NCBI GenBank assembly: GCA_000231825.2
Contig: JH720296.1
Location: forward strand, 1,873,649-1,937,648
Origin: Tetrahymena elliotti 4EA
Lineage: Eukaryota > Ciliophora > Oligohymenophorea > Hymenostomatida > Tetrahymenidae
Direction of reading: 5' to 3'
DNA length: 64,000 nucleotides
Part shown: piece after piece, positions 1 through 13,286 of the stretch
Layout: the number at the start of each line of letters is the position of its first letter
Position numbering within the stretch: the stretch's first letter is position 1
Position numbers and translations under genes: made by a program
Notes under the pieces: generated by a model
The model's database searches: none
What the model was told of the DNA's origin: nothing
What the model saw: only the letters and a program-made list of their open reading frames with translations

Positions 1-2
1 TT

Positions 3-845
3 TAATAGCAACAAATATCTGCTTTGAGTAGCAACTAATCATAAAATGTTTAGAATAAACCATTGTAAGGCATAACACTCCTGTCAAACAACTCCTTAAA
101 CTAGTAATCATAAAGATAGCAATTAAACTAATCAAACAGCAAAACAATAATAAATAATTCTTATAGCAATAATATCAATTTAAATTCTAATTAAGAAGAA
201 TCTTCCAAGGAAAATGATAGGTATGCCTATTATGTGACTAAAGAAAATGAGATCTCTAAAGAGAATTTAGAATGCAAATTCTTTGAATCTACAAAAAATA
301 ACCAATCTGCAGGAAAGGTCTATCAAAAATATTAACAAAACAAGGTGATTAACCTCAACTCATACTAAGTTCCTTCATAATATGGATAAAAATAAACCTT
401 TGAAAACTGTATCTCACCTGTCAAACCATAATAACAATAATCAAAGTCATTTAATACAAAGCATTTATTCTAAAGTCCAACAATCAGCATTCAAAGTTTG
501 AATGGAAGACCCTAAAATACAGATTCTAGCTATGGTAAAACCTACAGAATTAAAACCGAGTCAGATGCAAAAGGAAAGAGTGGAAATAACACAGATTAAA
601 TGTTGTCTACTTAGGTAACTAGTGATAAAATATGTGATTTGACTAATTTACCAGGCATGTAAAGCTAAAGATCTAACACAAAATACTCCTTAAGCAGCCA
701 AACAAGTATTCCTTCTTCAGCCTAAATTTAAACCCAACAAGATGGAGGAAACTTTTAAGCAAATTAATTGAAACTAAAAATTGCTAACTTGATTTCTGTC
801 TACTAAGAAAATAATTAAATCATTAATTCTTTTGCATTCAAATGA
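3..845 (+). CDS. C-terminal part of a Gln/Asn/Ser-rich protein
   Basis: Not recognised. One frame is open from the left edge of the window to TGA at 843-845 when TAA and TAG are read as Gln, giving about 280 residues. The sequence is rich in Gln, Asn and Ser with scattered Lys, and shows no membrane segment or catalytic motif. It looks like the disordered tail of a regulatory protein such as a ciliate kinase. The 5' part lies outside the window. It converges on the coiled-coil gene that ends at 1318. I am fairly sure it is coding, because the two other frames hit TGA early and the composition is typical of ciliate low-complexity tails. Its function is open. Confidence 0.7.
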
Positions 846-1317
846 AGAAGATAAAAATTAGCAAAAAAAAATAAATCTCTTGAGATTATATTTTTTAAAA
901 GTAAATTCAGTAATAAATATTTATATAAAATAAGAATTACAAAAGATAAAATATTCATAAGACTCAATTATTAGAGTTTTAATAAATTTAAACTTTACTT
1001 TTAAATAACTAACAAACCCTATTAAATAAATTATATAAAGAAATAAATAAATTCGTATATATATGTGTATCTATCTATTAATAATTATATCAAATTTTCT
1101 TTCTACTTTATTTTTCATATTACCACCTAATTTGTTTTGAAGTTTATAAATTTTAATAATTTTTGTTTCCTAAAATACCTATATTGATTTATTTAAGTTT
1201 TTAAAATTATTTTTAGGGCTATGAATAATATTAATGTGATATTTTATTATTTAATTTCAAATTAAAAACGTAATTTAGAAATGATTTTACATAGTAACGT
1301 ATTTATAAGAGATAAAT
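846..1317. other. Spacer between two convergent genes
   Basis: Very AT-rich DNA between the TGA of the left-edge gene and the TGA of the coiled-coil gene on the other strand. I see no supported gene or RNA. Confidence 0.6.
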
Positions 1318-4300
1318 TCAATCGTTCTAAATAGTTTTGTACAATTTATTTAAGGGTACTTACCTTTACTTGAAGCTAATTTTACTAAAAGTATTTTATG
1401 GGATAGCATTTCCACTACTGCATGAAAAAATGTCATTAATTTAAATTTAGCCGAGGTTTTTATTGGCACAGCTTTCTAATTGTAAATTATTTTATTAGCC
1501 AGAAATAAGGCTTGCATTTGTAGAAGAGTTTATATGAATATTTTGGTTAGTCTTTTTAGATAGTGAGAAAAACTTATCAAAATACTTTTGATTAGCTGTT
1601 GTAGAAGGTATATCAATACTTTAATTTAAATATTTTCTTTTCATCTGCTTAGAAAGACTTACTTCTAAGTCAAGTGTCGATCTCTCTAAAGACTTTGATT
1701 GATTTTCATCATTTTAAATTTATTTATATTATCCTGAAATTGCAGTAGAACACCTATTGATGTTTATCGAATCAGATTGTAAGGATAAATTAATTTTTTG
1801 ATTGGAATAATTATCCATACTACTGTATTATTGCTACTATTGCTGCTAAGATACATCAATAAAGTTATAATTGCTATTTTAAGATCTTATTTTTCTATGT
1901 ACAGGCTAGGTAAATCCTATTTTTAACTTATTTTAAGCTTAAATGAAAATATTTGTTTAATTTTATTGCAAAGAAGAAGAAGATTTTGGTGGAAAAATCT
2001 AATTAGAATTCTTTACACTTTCTTAATTTTTTTTCATGATGGATCTATTAGACTCAATTACATACTAAACTTATGAATTATCTATTTTTTTCATATTTAT
2101 ACCTTTGACTACTAATTTGTTCTTTTTTCTGAAAGGAGTTTTTTCTGATTCTTGAGTATCTTCTTAAATGATTTTCATTTATTTTTCTTGTTTATCATTC
2201 ATATTATTAATATCAGGTATTCTTATATTTGTTTCACAGCTATACGAAATGGGTAAATCACTATCCAAAAAATCCCCTAAAAGCTGTGTTGGCTAAGAGC
2301 TATTTCTAATCATAGTTTGATTCTCATTATTGTTATTTATAATAGGAGTAATATTTCTTTTAATCTCTTTTTTTTATATTTTAACTGCATCTTCTATAGA
2401 CTCTTAAGATTAATTAATATCTAAAGAATTCTTTTTATATCTTCTATTTTAATTTTATGTCTTCGAAAGTATTATACTCATTAATGGCTAATTTAAACTA
2501 TAATTCTCTTTAACTAATTTTGGAGGAAGATTTATTAGACCTGGTTTATTTTCAATTTAATTATCAAAATCATCATAACTATTTTGCATAGACTTAACTC
2601 GATGATTCTAAGAATTCTTTTTTAAAAAAATAAATTCTGAACTTTCAACTTTTTCATCTGACTCTGATTTTCTTTCTTCATCAATTTAGGAAGTTTGGTC
2701 ATATAATATATTCTGTAGAGATGACTAAACAAACTTGTTTTAGAATGTGCTTTTCATTTGAAAATCTAAATCAATTGATTAAGAATGTTGCTAGTCAAAA
2801 CTTATTGACTATAATTAATTAATTTTTTAGAATTAATTTGATTTTTCATTATCAATATAAGGCTTTAAGTTATTTACAGGAGCATAAACACCAACTATAG
2901 GATTGGCTTTGAATACTTTATTGTAATTAACTTCTCTATTTTAAATATCCAAAACGAGATCCTTGTTTTATTTCTGCATTTCAATTATTTTTTTATTTAG
3001 CTTATCTATTAACTCAATGTCTTCAAATCTTGAAGGTCTTGATTCATATTCCAACTCTAGTCTCTAATACTAAGCATTCAAATCACTATATTTTTTATCA
3101 AATAAATCCTAAAGTGTTTAGATCTCCTTCATCATTTTCTATAAGTAATCCTCTTATTCTCTTATTAAATTCTCTCTTTCCTTATTACATTTCTCTTAAT
3201 ATTCATGTATCTTCTGTTACATTTCCCTCTTTTGTATAAAATTTTGTAACTTAAATGACAAACAATTAGTTGGAAAAAATAAAAAGTAAAATAATTAAAT
3301 TTTTTATTTTGCATAGACCTTTAAATTGAAGAGAGAAACCATTTAAATAAAATAATTTATCATCATAGTTTTCAAAAAGTAAAGAAAAATGCAATCAATT
3401 TTTTTATCATATTCTCTTTTAAGATTTTTCAATTCTAAAATCTCATAGATAGAGTTCTTTTTAGTTTAGAGAAGATCTTGAGGGGAGAAAAAAAATATGA
3501 TGAGATTTAATATTCAACTGAAATAATAAATAAAAACAATAATCATTTATCAAATAAACCTCAGAAAAAATTTTTAATTAAAATGATTGATCATCAAAGT
3601 TCAAAAAAACAAGGAAATAGTAAATATTTTAACAACATATTTGGTTTCAGATTTTTCAAATTCATAAGCCTAAGCTTAAAGTTTTCTTGTATATTTTATA
3701 GAAGGATGATTGATCAAACAAGAGAGAAAACTTTTAAAAAGTTAAGATATTATTAAACTGAAAACATAAATAAGAACATGAATGCTAATCAAAAAATATT
3801 TACTTCCTTTTCTTAGATGTAGAGCTCCTGAATCAGATTAAGATCTGTTTATGAGTTCTTAGAGTTAAGATTGATATTTTCCTCTGTTTGACTTGTTTAG
3901 GCGTATGAATTGATGAGGTTGCTGTTTTTTTTATTATATTTTTCTTAGATATCTTTGAGTTCTTTTTATTTAGCTTAAATTGAACTTTCGTATTTAGAAA
4001 TTAAATTTTATTAAGCTAAAAGAGATTCTGTTTAAATTAAGTGCTGCTTATGCTTTTCATTTTTTATAACTAGTTCAAGTTCAAATATTTTTTTTTCTGT
4101 ATCTTCTTTCATATTTTTTATAAGCCTTTCATAGTGTATTTTATTTAATTCTTTATAATTGTCTAACTCTGCTTACATTTCTTATTTCTCTTTTTCCAAT
4201 TTTTTTATTTGGTTGATGAATTTGTCATTATTTTTCTCTTTCTTAGCATTAGATTTTATTTCGTTGATTTATTATTTGTTTTTTTCTTGAAGATCAATAA

Positions 4301-6858
4301 TTTATTTTTTATATTTTTCTATGTTACTTTGATTTTTTTCTTCCTCAATTTCTATCTATTTACTTAACTAAGCTATTTTTTCCTCCAAAATATTCATTTT
4401 TAAAATCATTTATTCTTCCTTCAATAAAAATTCTTGATTTTTTTAGCAATTTATTTTCTTTATTTCTAGTTATTTTTTTTTTTCAGTTTCATTAATAAAC
4501 TATTCTAAGTTAAAATCAGTTTGTGTCTCAATTTCCATTGTAACTTTTTCATATTTATTAACAAACTCAGTAATCTTTTCATAATATTTTTATTTTTCTA
4601 AAGCTAAAAGTCTTTAAATCTGTTCTTGAAAATCAGCCTCTCTTTTATTTATCAAAACCTGCTGTTCTTCAATTTTCTTAAGGATAATTTAATCTTATTT
4701 TTTGATTGTCTCATTTAATTATTGAATTTCCCTTTTTTAACAATCTAATTTATCCCTCAAATTATCATTTTCTTATTAAATAACTTCTAATTACTAAATA
4801 GATCTAGAATTAGTGATATTTGTTTCATTAATAAGTTCACTTTATTGATAAATTTACAAATTTAGCTCTGAAATTTTACTTAATAGCTCATCAATATATC
4901 TTTTACTATCTAATTCTGTTTAAATTATTTAATTGCATTTTTATTTAACAGTATCTTCCTCATGCTTGAGCAAGCTTTCCAAAGAACTTACCTATGTATT
5001 CAAGTTGAATACCGTTTATTGATATTCTTATTTAAATTTTCCTATTTAACTTTCATAATCGTATTTGACTTCCATTAATTTTTTATATTACTATTCTTAA
5101 ATTAATTTAATATCCTTTTCAAATCTTTACTTCAACATTTCTTACTCTTCTTCAAATACTTAACTTATTGATTTGATTTTATTTTATAATAAATTGTACT
5201 CTTCATTTAGGTCTCTATACTTACTCTTTAATTAGAAGTAATCATTTTCATTTTTAGTCAAGCTTTCTTAATATATTAATCTTTTTTCTTCTATTGCAGC
5301 TATGTCTTTCTAATACCTTAACTCAAGTCTTTGTATTTCTGCATCTTTACTTTCTACTAAACTTAAAAAATTTTTTTTTAAAAATAAAAAAATCAAAACA
5401 TAAAAATAAATTAAAACAAAAATAACAACCAAAATTAAATCATTTCGAAAAATCTTCAAAAAAATATCTAAAATAGTCAAAAAAACAACTTAAAATTTGT
5501 TTAAAGCTATTTGTAAAATCCTTAAAAAAGTGCATTCATTATTTATCAATAAAGATATTTTAAATATCTTTAATAATTTAAATTCAAAACAAATCTTCTT
5601 TTAAAAATTTAACTGCTTATTTTAGATTTTAAGAATTTTAATTTTTATCTGTTAAAAGCTTTAAGCTTATTTAAAATCGCTGAAAAAGCATTTCTAAAAT
5701 ATCTCAAAAAGCTATATGTAAGTAGATAAAATTTATTGTTTTCAAATAAAACAAAAAATCTTTAATTCATAAATATCAAAATAGTAGCTAAACAATCCCT
5801 AAAAAGTATTTAAAATATCTTAAAAAGCTGATCAAGTTTCTGAAAAAAAACCAAATTAAAATATCCTAATATTTTGTTTAAAATTATCAAAAAAACATTT
5901 AAAAAAAACTAACTTACTTTGATTTTATTTGAATTTCAACTTTGAATTAATTTTTTAACAGCTCAATTTCTTTATTAGAGTTTTAATACTTTTCTTCAAG
6001 ATCTTTTAATGTTTTTTGATATTAATTTTTTTGAATTTCTAAAGTTGCTTTGAGTTGTTAAATTTGATCTTCTTTTCCTACCATTTCAATTTTTAAACAA
6101 GCTGATATGTTTCCAAGATCACTAGCATTTTTCTGTAGGTTTTTCTTTTTTTCTAACTCTGATTGATAATTATTACTTTTTTTTATGTAACTCGAATTCT
6201 GTGCAATAAGATTTATTTTTTCGACTTCGAGGCTTTAAATAATTTACTTAAGCCTGTTATTTTCAACAAGCATCTAATTTGAATATTATTTTTACTTTAA
6301 TAGCTCAACTCTACTCTATTAAGTCAAAGTTTTAACAGTGTTATCTAACTAATTGTTTTCATCTTTTAGAATTTTTATAATATCTTGTTTTTCTTTATTA
6401 TCACTGAGGTATTCTTTAACTTTATCCTGATACTCAAAGATAAGCTTGATTACTTCATCTGAATAGTTATTTTAATTCTTTTTGAATAAATCCAAAAGTG
6501 GCTCAATGATTTTCTAAAAACTATCAAATTTTTCCTTAAAAAACTTTAACTTTTAATTGTAGCCCTTAATTTTCTTTTCATATTATTCTTTTAAGATTGA
6601 TTAATAGGTTTTGATTTGTGCCTAATCATACTTTTAATGAAACATATCCATAAATTATTTTTTAAGTTGCTCATTAAATCTTTCCATATCCAATGAATAC
6701 AACTCAAATTATTCATCATAGTGTTCGCTAAGACATCTAATCTAAAATGAAAATTCTTCTCTCATTTCCTTTTTTTACATATCAAACAAATCTATTCTTT
6801 CTTCAAAAGATTAAGGATTGTAATTAATAGTGTCATTTGTTGTTTAGCTTTTTTTCAT
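1318..6858 (-). CDS. Long coiled-coil protein with Ser/Asn/Gln-rich tail
   Basis: Not recognised as a named family. Start ATG at 6858, stop TGA at 1320-1318. Well-supported exons are 6858-5918, 5361-3804 and 3249-1318. At least one small exon (3669-3637) and possibly another near 3460-3415 lie between the last two. The donor after 5918 is GTAAGT, and phases agree across the first intron (2 nt + 1 nt). The first ~830 residues are almost wholly charged, Lys/Glu/Gln/Asn-rich heptad-like sequence with no Pro, as in centrosomal, basal-body or Golgi coiled coils. The last ~640 residues become Ser/Asn/Gln-rich and probably disordered. The 556-base first intron contains many near-repeats of a Leu/Lys-codon-like AT motif. 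The gene is divergent from the potassium channel, about 0.5 kb away. I am sure it is coding; the exact small exons are uncertain. Confidence 0.85.
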
Positions 6859-7363
6859 ATTAGTTTTGAAAATTAATAATTAAGAAAAGAATTAATATAA
6901 TACTAAGATAATCAACATAAAATTTTTAGTCAATACTGTTAATAAATATAATAAATAACAATAACCTATAATTCAAATATTCGGAAAATTTGTGATTACT
7001 TCAAAATAATTAATTCTAATAAAGAAAATAAAAGTCTATATCCCCTTTAATTTTACTTTTTTAAATCTAATTTTAGTTAATATTCATCTTTATCAAAATG
7101 GAAAAGTCCAATGAGGCAACTCTAGACCCTCATTACTTACAGTAATTCATTACTTATTAAAAAAAAAAATCTTTTTTTGCATTTAGACAGATATTCCAAA
7201 ATCTTTAATTTTAGATTTTTAAATACTACTTACTTAGTTATTGCATTCTTTTTATTTATTTATCTTGCTTGCTTGTGAACTATCAAACAAGCTTGCTTTG
7301 GTGTTGCTTGATAATTAATATTTTTATTTGAAAAGGTAAAAATTATTAACTTAGATAGGATCT
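6859..7363. promoter_or_regulatory. Divergent intergenic region, coiled-coil gene / K+ channel
   Basis: About 500 bases separate the start codons of two divergently transcribed genes, so both promoters must lie here. It also holds a 77-codon frame (ATG 7098-7100, TGA 7328-7330) whose product has a hydrophobic C-terminal half. It could be an upstream exon, an upstream ORF or chance. No defined promoter element is claimed. Confidence 0.4.
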
Positions 7364-10300
7364 ATGAATAATATGTAGAGATCTTCTGTAGAAAAAAGTG
7401 GTCGAATAAAATTTAATGACCAAAGTAGAGTTCAAATCTATTAAGCCTCCATCTAATAAGGAGGTAGCCATCTTACAGATTAAGTGCCCTATTATAAATC
7501 AACTCATAGTTAGTATCTTTAAAAAGTTCAGAATTAATAGAAATTATCAGTAAGAATCCTAACTTTTTTGAAATCAAAAACCGCCTACATACTTCTCTCT
7601 CTTTCTTATAATGGGTTGGCAGTATTATTATTTATAGTCAACTCCTATTTAATTGCTAGTGAGGTAAATTATGATTTTTAATAACTTTTTCAAATTATAA
7701 TTTGCCATTTTTTATCAAAGAATTGAAAACAAATTCCATTTGATAAATTCTTTTTGAAGATTTTTCTTAAAATGTTTTTTAATATTTAGATTAATGTTGC
7801 TCCTTTGTATGGTATTATAATAAAATCAATTCTGCTTGCCTGTTTCTCTTTGGAGTATTTAGAGCATTTGTTTAATTCATCAAATAAATTGCAAGAGTTT
7901 TAGAAATTTACTATGATGTTAGATTTGACTACAATAGCGATTTTATCACACGATTTATATGGAAATTTCACCAAAAAAAATAATGTGCTAGAAGATAAAT
8001 TTGTATGGGCTTTGCTTTGTGTAAAATTTTTGAAGGTAAAAACATTGATTTAATAATTGGTATTCAAGACTCATATTCAACCAAATCCTGATAAAATGCC
8101 TAAAATACTTCCTTAAGATCAATAATTAAAACAAGCTATATTTGCCACTGTTATTAATATATTTGCACTATGTCTCATCAATACTTCTGTTATTCTCTTT
8201 GTTGATGAAGTATCGGGAGGATAGCTCCTTCAACCATTTGAGCACCACAACTTGAAATTTCATAATGCTCTATACTTCTAAATAATTACTATGACAACAA
8301 TTGGTACAAGAAAAGAATCTTTTTAATTTATATTGAATTTTTAAAAATTAAACAAAAGGATATGGAGATGTCACTCCTATTTAGACTTCCGGAAGAATAA
8401 TTACAACAATATTTATATTGATTTGTGCAGTCTTATTCACAAAATGGTTGGGAAAAATCCTTAGCTTAGTAGCCAAATAAGATAAATCTGAATCATTACT
8501 GGAGAATAAATCATTTGATAACATTGTTATTATTGGGAATATATTTTAAACCTCAAATCACATTGAAAAATTCTTAAAAAATCACTACTCCACAATCTAT
8601 GCTGATAAAGTAATTTCACTTTTAAAAAGCAAAAAATATATTTATAATTATTATTTTTCATTTTACAGAAAAGTAAGTTTAACAAAAAGATAGTTTTTGT
8701 TTCTACAACACCCCCTAAGCATGATCCTAACTCATACATAAAATTCGAAAGCTTAAAAATTAGCTACAAAATACATAAAATTAGATACATTATTGTTTAA
8801 TCTTTAGAAAATAATCTACAATGGATTAAAAAAGCTGGTCTAAGCACAGTAAGAATTATTTTTTGTTTAATATTTTCTCAAATTTTCTTCTATTTAAAAA
8901 GGCAAGTTGTCTTATGTGTTTTAACTATGAAGACAAAGAAAGTGATGCTTAAAATTCTGAAAGAAACATGATATTTTCTCTTAGCTTGATAAAAAAGCAG
9001 TAAGTTAACATATTTTTTCAAATTTATTTAATTTAAATATGGTATAATCAGTAAATGAGTTAAAAATATTTTGAATAAAAAATTTAATTTTTACTAAAAT
9101 TTAACTCAATAGCCAATATTTAATTATTTATAATATTAAATTCTAAATTTTGACAGATTATACTATATATGAAATCTATAATTTTAACAGAAAAACTTAA
9201 AATGATATTGAATATTGAATTTTTTCTATAAAATAGGTTTCCAAATCTTAAAATATACATTTACTTTACTACAGATTTAATTTTGAATGAGACAAAATTA
9301 CTTGATTCATCTAAAAACTTCATTTAAAGAATAAATTGCAGAAAGAAATACATGAATTATTGTTTGACTTAATCTATAGAAAACGATGGAGTTGGTTCTT
9401 TGTTATAAATGTTGCTTTTTAATAAAGATAAAATTAATTAATATTCACTTAATTTCTTTGATGACCTAGGCGAAGACTAGGATATATAGCCAGCTATTAA
9501 ACATACTTTGATAGATTACTTTTAAGGATCAAAGAATTAATTTTATTGCTTTCCATTTCCTCCTTTTTTGATAGGAGAAAGTTTTGTTAATGTTGCTAAA
9601 TTCTTATATCTGTAAATTATATTTTTAAGTTTTATTACATTTTTATTGATAAGTTTTTAAATTGAAAAAAGATTCTAATACACAAGTGCTTAATCTAATG
9701 ATTAAAGCTAAAACAACCACACTGGTGAAAATGAAATCAGAATCATTTTATTAGGTGTTAAGTCAAAACATTCTAAGGTAATTGAAAAAAAATAATAAAA
9801 AAGATAAATTCATTAAAATATTCTTTATCAATTAATTAGAAAGTTCATCCTAACCCTGGTCATTACAGAATCAAAGATGGAGACAAGGTAATCATAATAA
9901 TGATTTTAAATTTTAACAAATAAAATTTTATATTTAAAGGCATTATTTATTGCTTAAAATGAGGCTTCAGTCAATTTTTTTAAGAGTTTAACCATTTAAG
10001 CAAAGCAATATTTTGACCAAAATTATGAATAACCTTCTTTGTAAATAGCAATCGCTAATGATATTTTAAACGAAATGATATAAGCTCAAATATAATAGTC
10101 TAGAAATACAGATGTTGATTAAGATACTACAAATGTAAACCTATATGATAATCCTAGGATATTAAATCTAAATAATCATGTTATATTTGCTGGAGTTGCT
10201 GAAGAAGATATTATTGATATTTATTATAACATTCGTAAAACTAATTTAAATAGAGTTCTTGTATTCCTCTAAGAAGAACCTTTTCACGTAACTCATAAAT

Positions 10301-11818
10301 TTTTCATTTAAATATTAAAATTTACTTTACAAATAATAACATACTTTAAAAGTATTAAAAATTAATATACTTTTGAGTATTTTATTAAACATTATTAAAA
10401 CTCTTTTCATATCAGTCAAGAAGTAATAATTATTTTAAATTAATAGTCGATGCCAACAAGGCTCAAAGACTAAAGAAATTTATTTTTTGTTCAATGCAAC
10501 TTAAAAGATGAATAGCATCTTAGTATGCTTAACATAAAGTTATCAGAAAAAGTAGTTATTCGTTTAACAGCAGATTTAGCTAGTCTAGATGATATTAAAC
10601 TCTTTAAATTTTACAGATTGGTTTAAGAAATTTATCCAAATTAAAAGATTTTATTAACTTTGAATGATGAAAAATATTTAAATATTTTAGATAGAAGACC
10701 ATTTTAATAAAAGCTTACCTGGATGTACTGGCCATAAATAACAAGTGGAAATACTATCTTAGAACCCATTCTATTTCATTCATTAAATACATTAATTTAT
10801 TATGAAAAGTCTGTTTCAAGCTTGATAATGCAGATAGCCAGTATATCAGTTAGATCTTATCAAACTAATGTCGAGTTAAATTCTAATTTTTCTTCAGTCA
10901 ATGAAAATCTTTAGAATAAATAATTTGAACCATAATCAGCTATGCCTTCTTAATCCTTCCTTGGAGGAAGTGAAAAATATAAAGGAGGTCTCTATACATT
11001 CACCATTACATAAAGGTGTGCAAAAGTAAGCAACATAAAAATATTTATTACTTTAAATCAATAATTCAATTAAAATATTAAGGATATTAAATATTTTGGG
11101 GATTTACAGTACCACTTTTTAAACAGAAAAAAACCATTTATTGCCTTATGTATCTTAAAGAAGGCTTAGAAAATAGAGAAACAAAATATATAGTAAATGT
11201 ATGATTTCCACCACAACCACCAACAAGAAGAAGAAGATATTTCAGAGAAAGAAAACCAAAAATAAAAATTAGGTCAATCTGATAATCATTTTATTGATGA
11301 TTGTAATTTATTCTTTTAATTAAATAATTTTAATCATTTTACTTTTAATTCAATTCAATTTAACAAAAAAACTTCAAAGTTATGCTTTGGATCTGTGAAA
11401 AATATTTTTTAACTCAAAATTAATTTAAAAAGACTAACACAAAAAGGCTAAAGGAAATTTATTGTAAGAATAAGTTGATATCTTAAAGCTTAATGCTGAT
11501 AGCTTATTGTTGAATCCTCCTCCTTTTTAATCTTAGCTAAATGAAGGAGACAAGGTGATAGTTTTGGGTATAATAGATGGATTAGAAGATAGAAACTTAA
11601 ATTATAATTAATATTCTAATTAAGAAGAGGAATAGAAAGATCAAAAAGAATCTTCACAAATAAATCAAAATAATACTTAATAAGAATTAAAAATATGCAA
11701 AAAGATTACTGAAGAGTACACACCTGAGTTATTCTAGTAATAATTAGCCTTGACAAAAGATTTAATAAACATGTATGAATCATACAATTAGATGCTAAAT
11801 ACCATTTCAAATTGTTGA
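7364..11818 (+). CDS. Slo/BK-type potassium channel with two RCK domains
   Basis: A K+-selective, probably ligand-regulated membrane channel. Thirteen exons join in frame: 7364-7663, 7790-8035, 8069-8303, 8359-8609, 8669-8848, 8902-8999, 9237-9611, 9672-9777, 9840-9887, 9940-10287, 10447-11025, 11083-11272, 11433-11818. The sum is 3342 nt, giving 1113 residues, the usual Slo length. Membrane segments S1-S6 lie in exons 1-4. The pore helix and filter read TMTTIGYGDVTP, and the GYG codons are split by the intron 8304-8358. Exon 4 continues into S6 and then RCK1, with Rossmann-type strand IVIIGNIF. A second nucleotide-binding-fold strand (VIFAGVAEED) opens RCK2 in exon 10. The S4 position has few arginines, so voltage sensing may be weak. 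No S0 segment and no clear Asp-rich calcium bowl are seen. Start choice is the first Met before S1. Confidence 0.9.
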
Positions 11819-12034
11819 CTTATTATTAATTTTATGTTTTTATATGTCACACATTGATTTTTAATTAAAATTTGTTATTTAATTAGTTTTAATTTGAATA
11901 ATTATTGGCATTAAATTAAAGATAATTGATCATATATAAAAGATACTAAACAAATTAATTAAATATTCTTTGTTTTTGTTATTTACGAGAAAGGTCTAAA
12001 AATAGAATTTATAAAGAATTAAATATTTATAAAG

Positions 12035-12743
12035 ATGTGCCAAATTCTAAAAACTCAAGTTAGGGTACTACTTAGCTCTGTGCATTAAATTATAAACAAA
12101 CTTCCTGTTGCAAAATAGGATCAAAATAAATTGTAAATGTAGGAGTTAATCAAAAAATATAATCCAAATAGCAAAGATGATTTGTTGAAACTTTAGAAAG
12201 ATCTTTAATATAAAATTAACTTTTTCAAGCTAGCATATCCAAAGATAATAAGTTAAGTTGATCAAGCTAATTAGCAATAAAACTAGGATTAGGATAATTC
12301 TAACAAAGAAGTTGACTAAATGCTCCATGATTAAGAAGTTGAAAATATAATTGAATAAACTCACCCAAATAAAGATGAAAAAATAGAAGCAGGTATTCAA
12401 ACTATTTTTAGATAGGTCATACAAATATAATGAATGATTTTTAAATATTTTTTATTTCTTAGGAACATATGTTATGAAGGATGGCAAGTTAGTTAAAGGA
12501 GAGGCAACTAAAAGGGAATTTGTAGATTGGTCAAACTGGTTCGCAGCAAATGTCGATCCTGAAGATTTAAAAAGACACAAAGAATTGATGGATAGATAAC
12601 ACTTTGGTGGACCTGTATGGTAAGGTAAAGGACGCCCTAAAAGTATTTTAGAAGAATAGAATTTCTATGCTCCAGGAGAAAGAGAAATAAATCCTTACTT
12701 AAAATAAGATAAAGAACCAGTATTTGAGAAGGTTAAGCGTTGA
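12035..12743 (+). CDS. Small conserved-looking protein, function unknown
   Basis: Two exons, 12035-12392 and 12463-12743 (phase 1 junction), total 639 nt, giving 212 residues. The N-terminal ~110 residues are helical and Lys/Gln-rich. The second exon encodes a Trp- and Pro-containing segment (FVDWSNWFAANVDPEDLK, then HFGGPVWQGKGRP) that looks conserved and structured. It ends FEKVKR before TGA. No membrane segment is seen. The helical N-terminus followed by a compact tail, and the neighbouring small membrane gene, recall nuclear-encoded mitochondrial complex subunits or LYR-type factors, but no LYR motif is evident and this is only an impression. Coding status is well supported by frame, intron and composition. 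Confidence 0.75.
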
Positions 12744-13286
12744 GTTAACATCAGAAATAGTAGAACATAAACAAATAATTATTATTAAATTAAGTATTTA
12801 TACATGTTTTTATATTATTTGCTTGATAAGGATTTCAAAAAATGTTAATTCTACCTAATTATTAAATAATATGAAAATCTAAAATAAATCAAAACAATAA
12901 ATTTTGCCAAAGTCTTTTAGAGAGAAATAAAATGATATTTAATATTGATTGAAGGTGACTGGTCTAAATAATAGATTTTGAGATATTTGTTAATTGGTAC
13001 AAATAAAACTAAGAAATAACAAATCAAGAAGATGGAAAGATATTGTTTGCATTCAAAAAGCAAGCAAAAAATGATAAATCCTTGTCAAGAGAGAAGATCT
13101 TACAACAAAAATTAGCAAATACAAGGAAAGAATTAAATAAATAAATAGAGGAGTACAAGAGCATCTATGCAGCATGAGCTCTAATTAATAAATAAATTGC
13201 GAATATTGAAAATAAAAGGGAAATATTAATGATAATTTATTAATAAATCAAAAAATTAAACAAGGAAAGAGAAAAATAAAGGAAGA
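12744..13286 (+). other. Spacer with an unassigned coding-like stretch
   Basis: Between 12961 and 13177 one frame is open and encodes a Lys/Glu/Gln-rich helical segment (for example LSREKILQQKLANTRKEL) with no start Met. A second frame from 13032 also stays open for 66 codons. Neither joins cleanly to a neighbour. It may be a decayed gene, a missed exon, or UTR of the following gene. Confidence 0.35.

Noticed and set aside
1318..6858. Possibility that genes full of TAA/TAG codons are pseudogenes
   Set aside because: The same pattern occurs in every conserved gene in the window, with TGA alone as the terminator, so this is codon reassignment and not decay.
8530..8739. Minus-strand frame over the potassium channel
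   Set aside because: It is antisense to well-supported RCK-domain exons and the intron between them.
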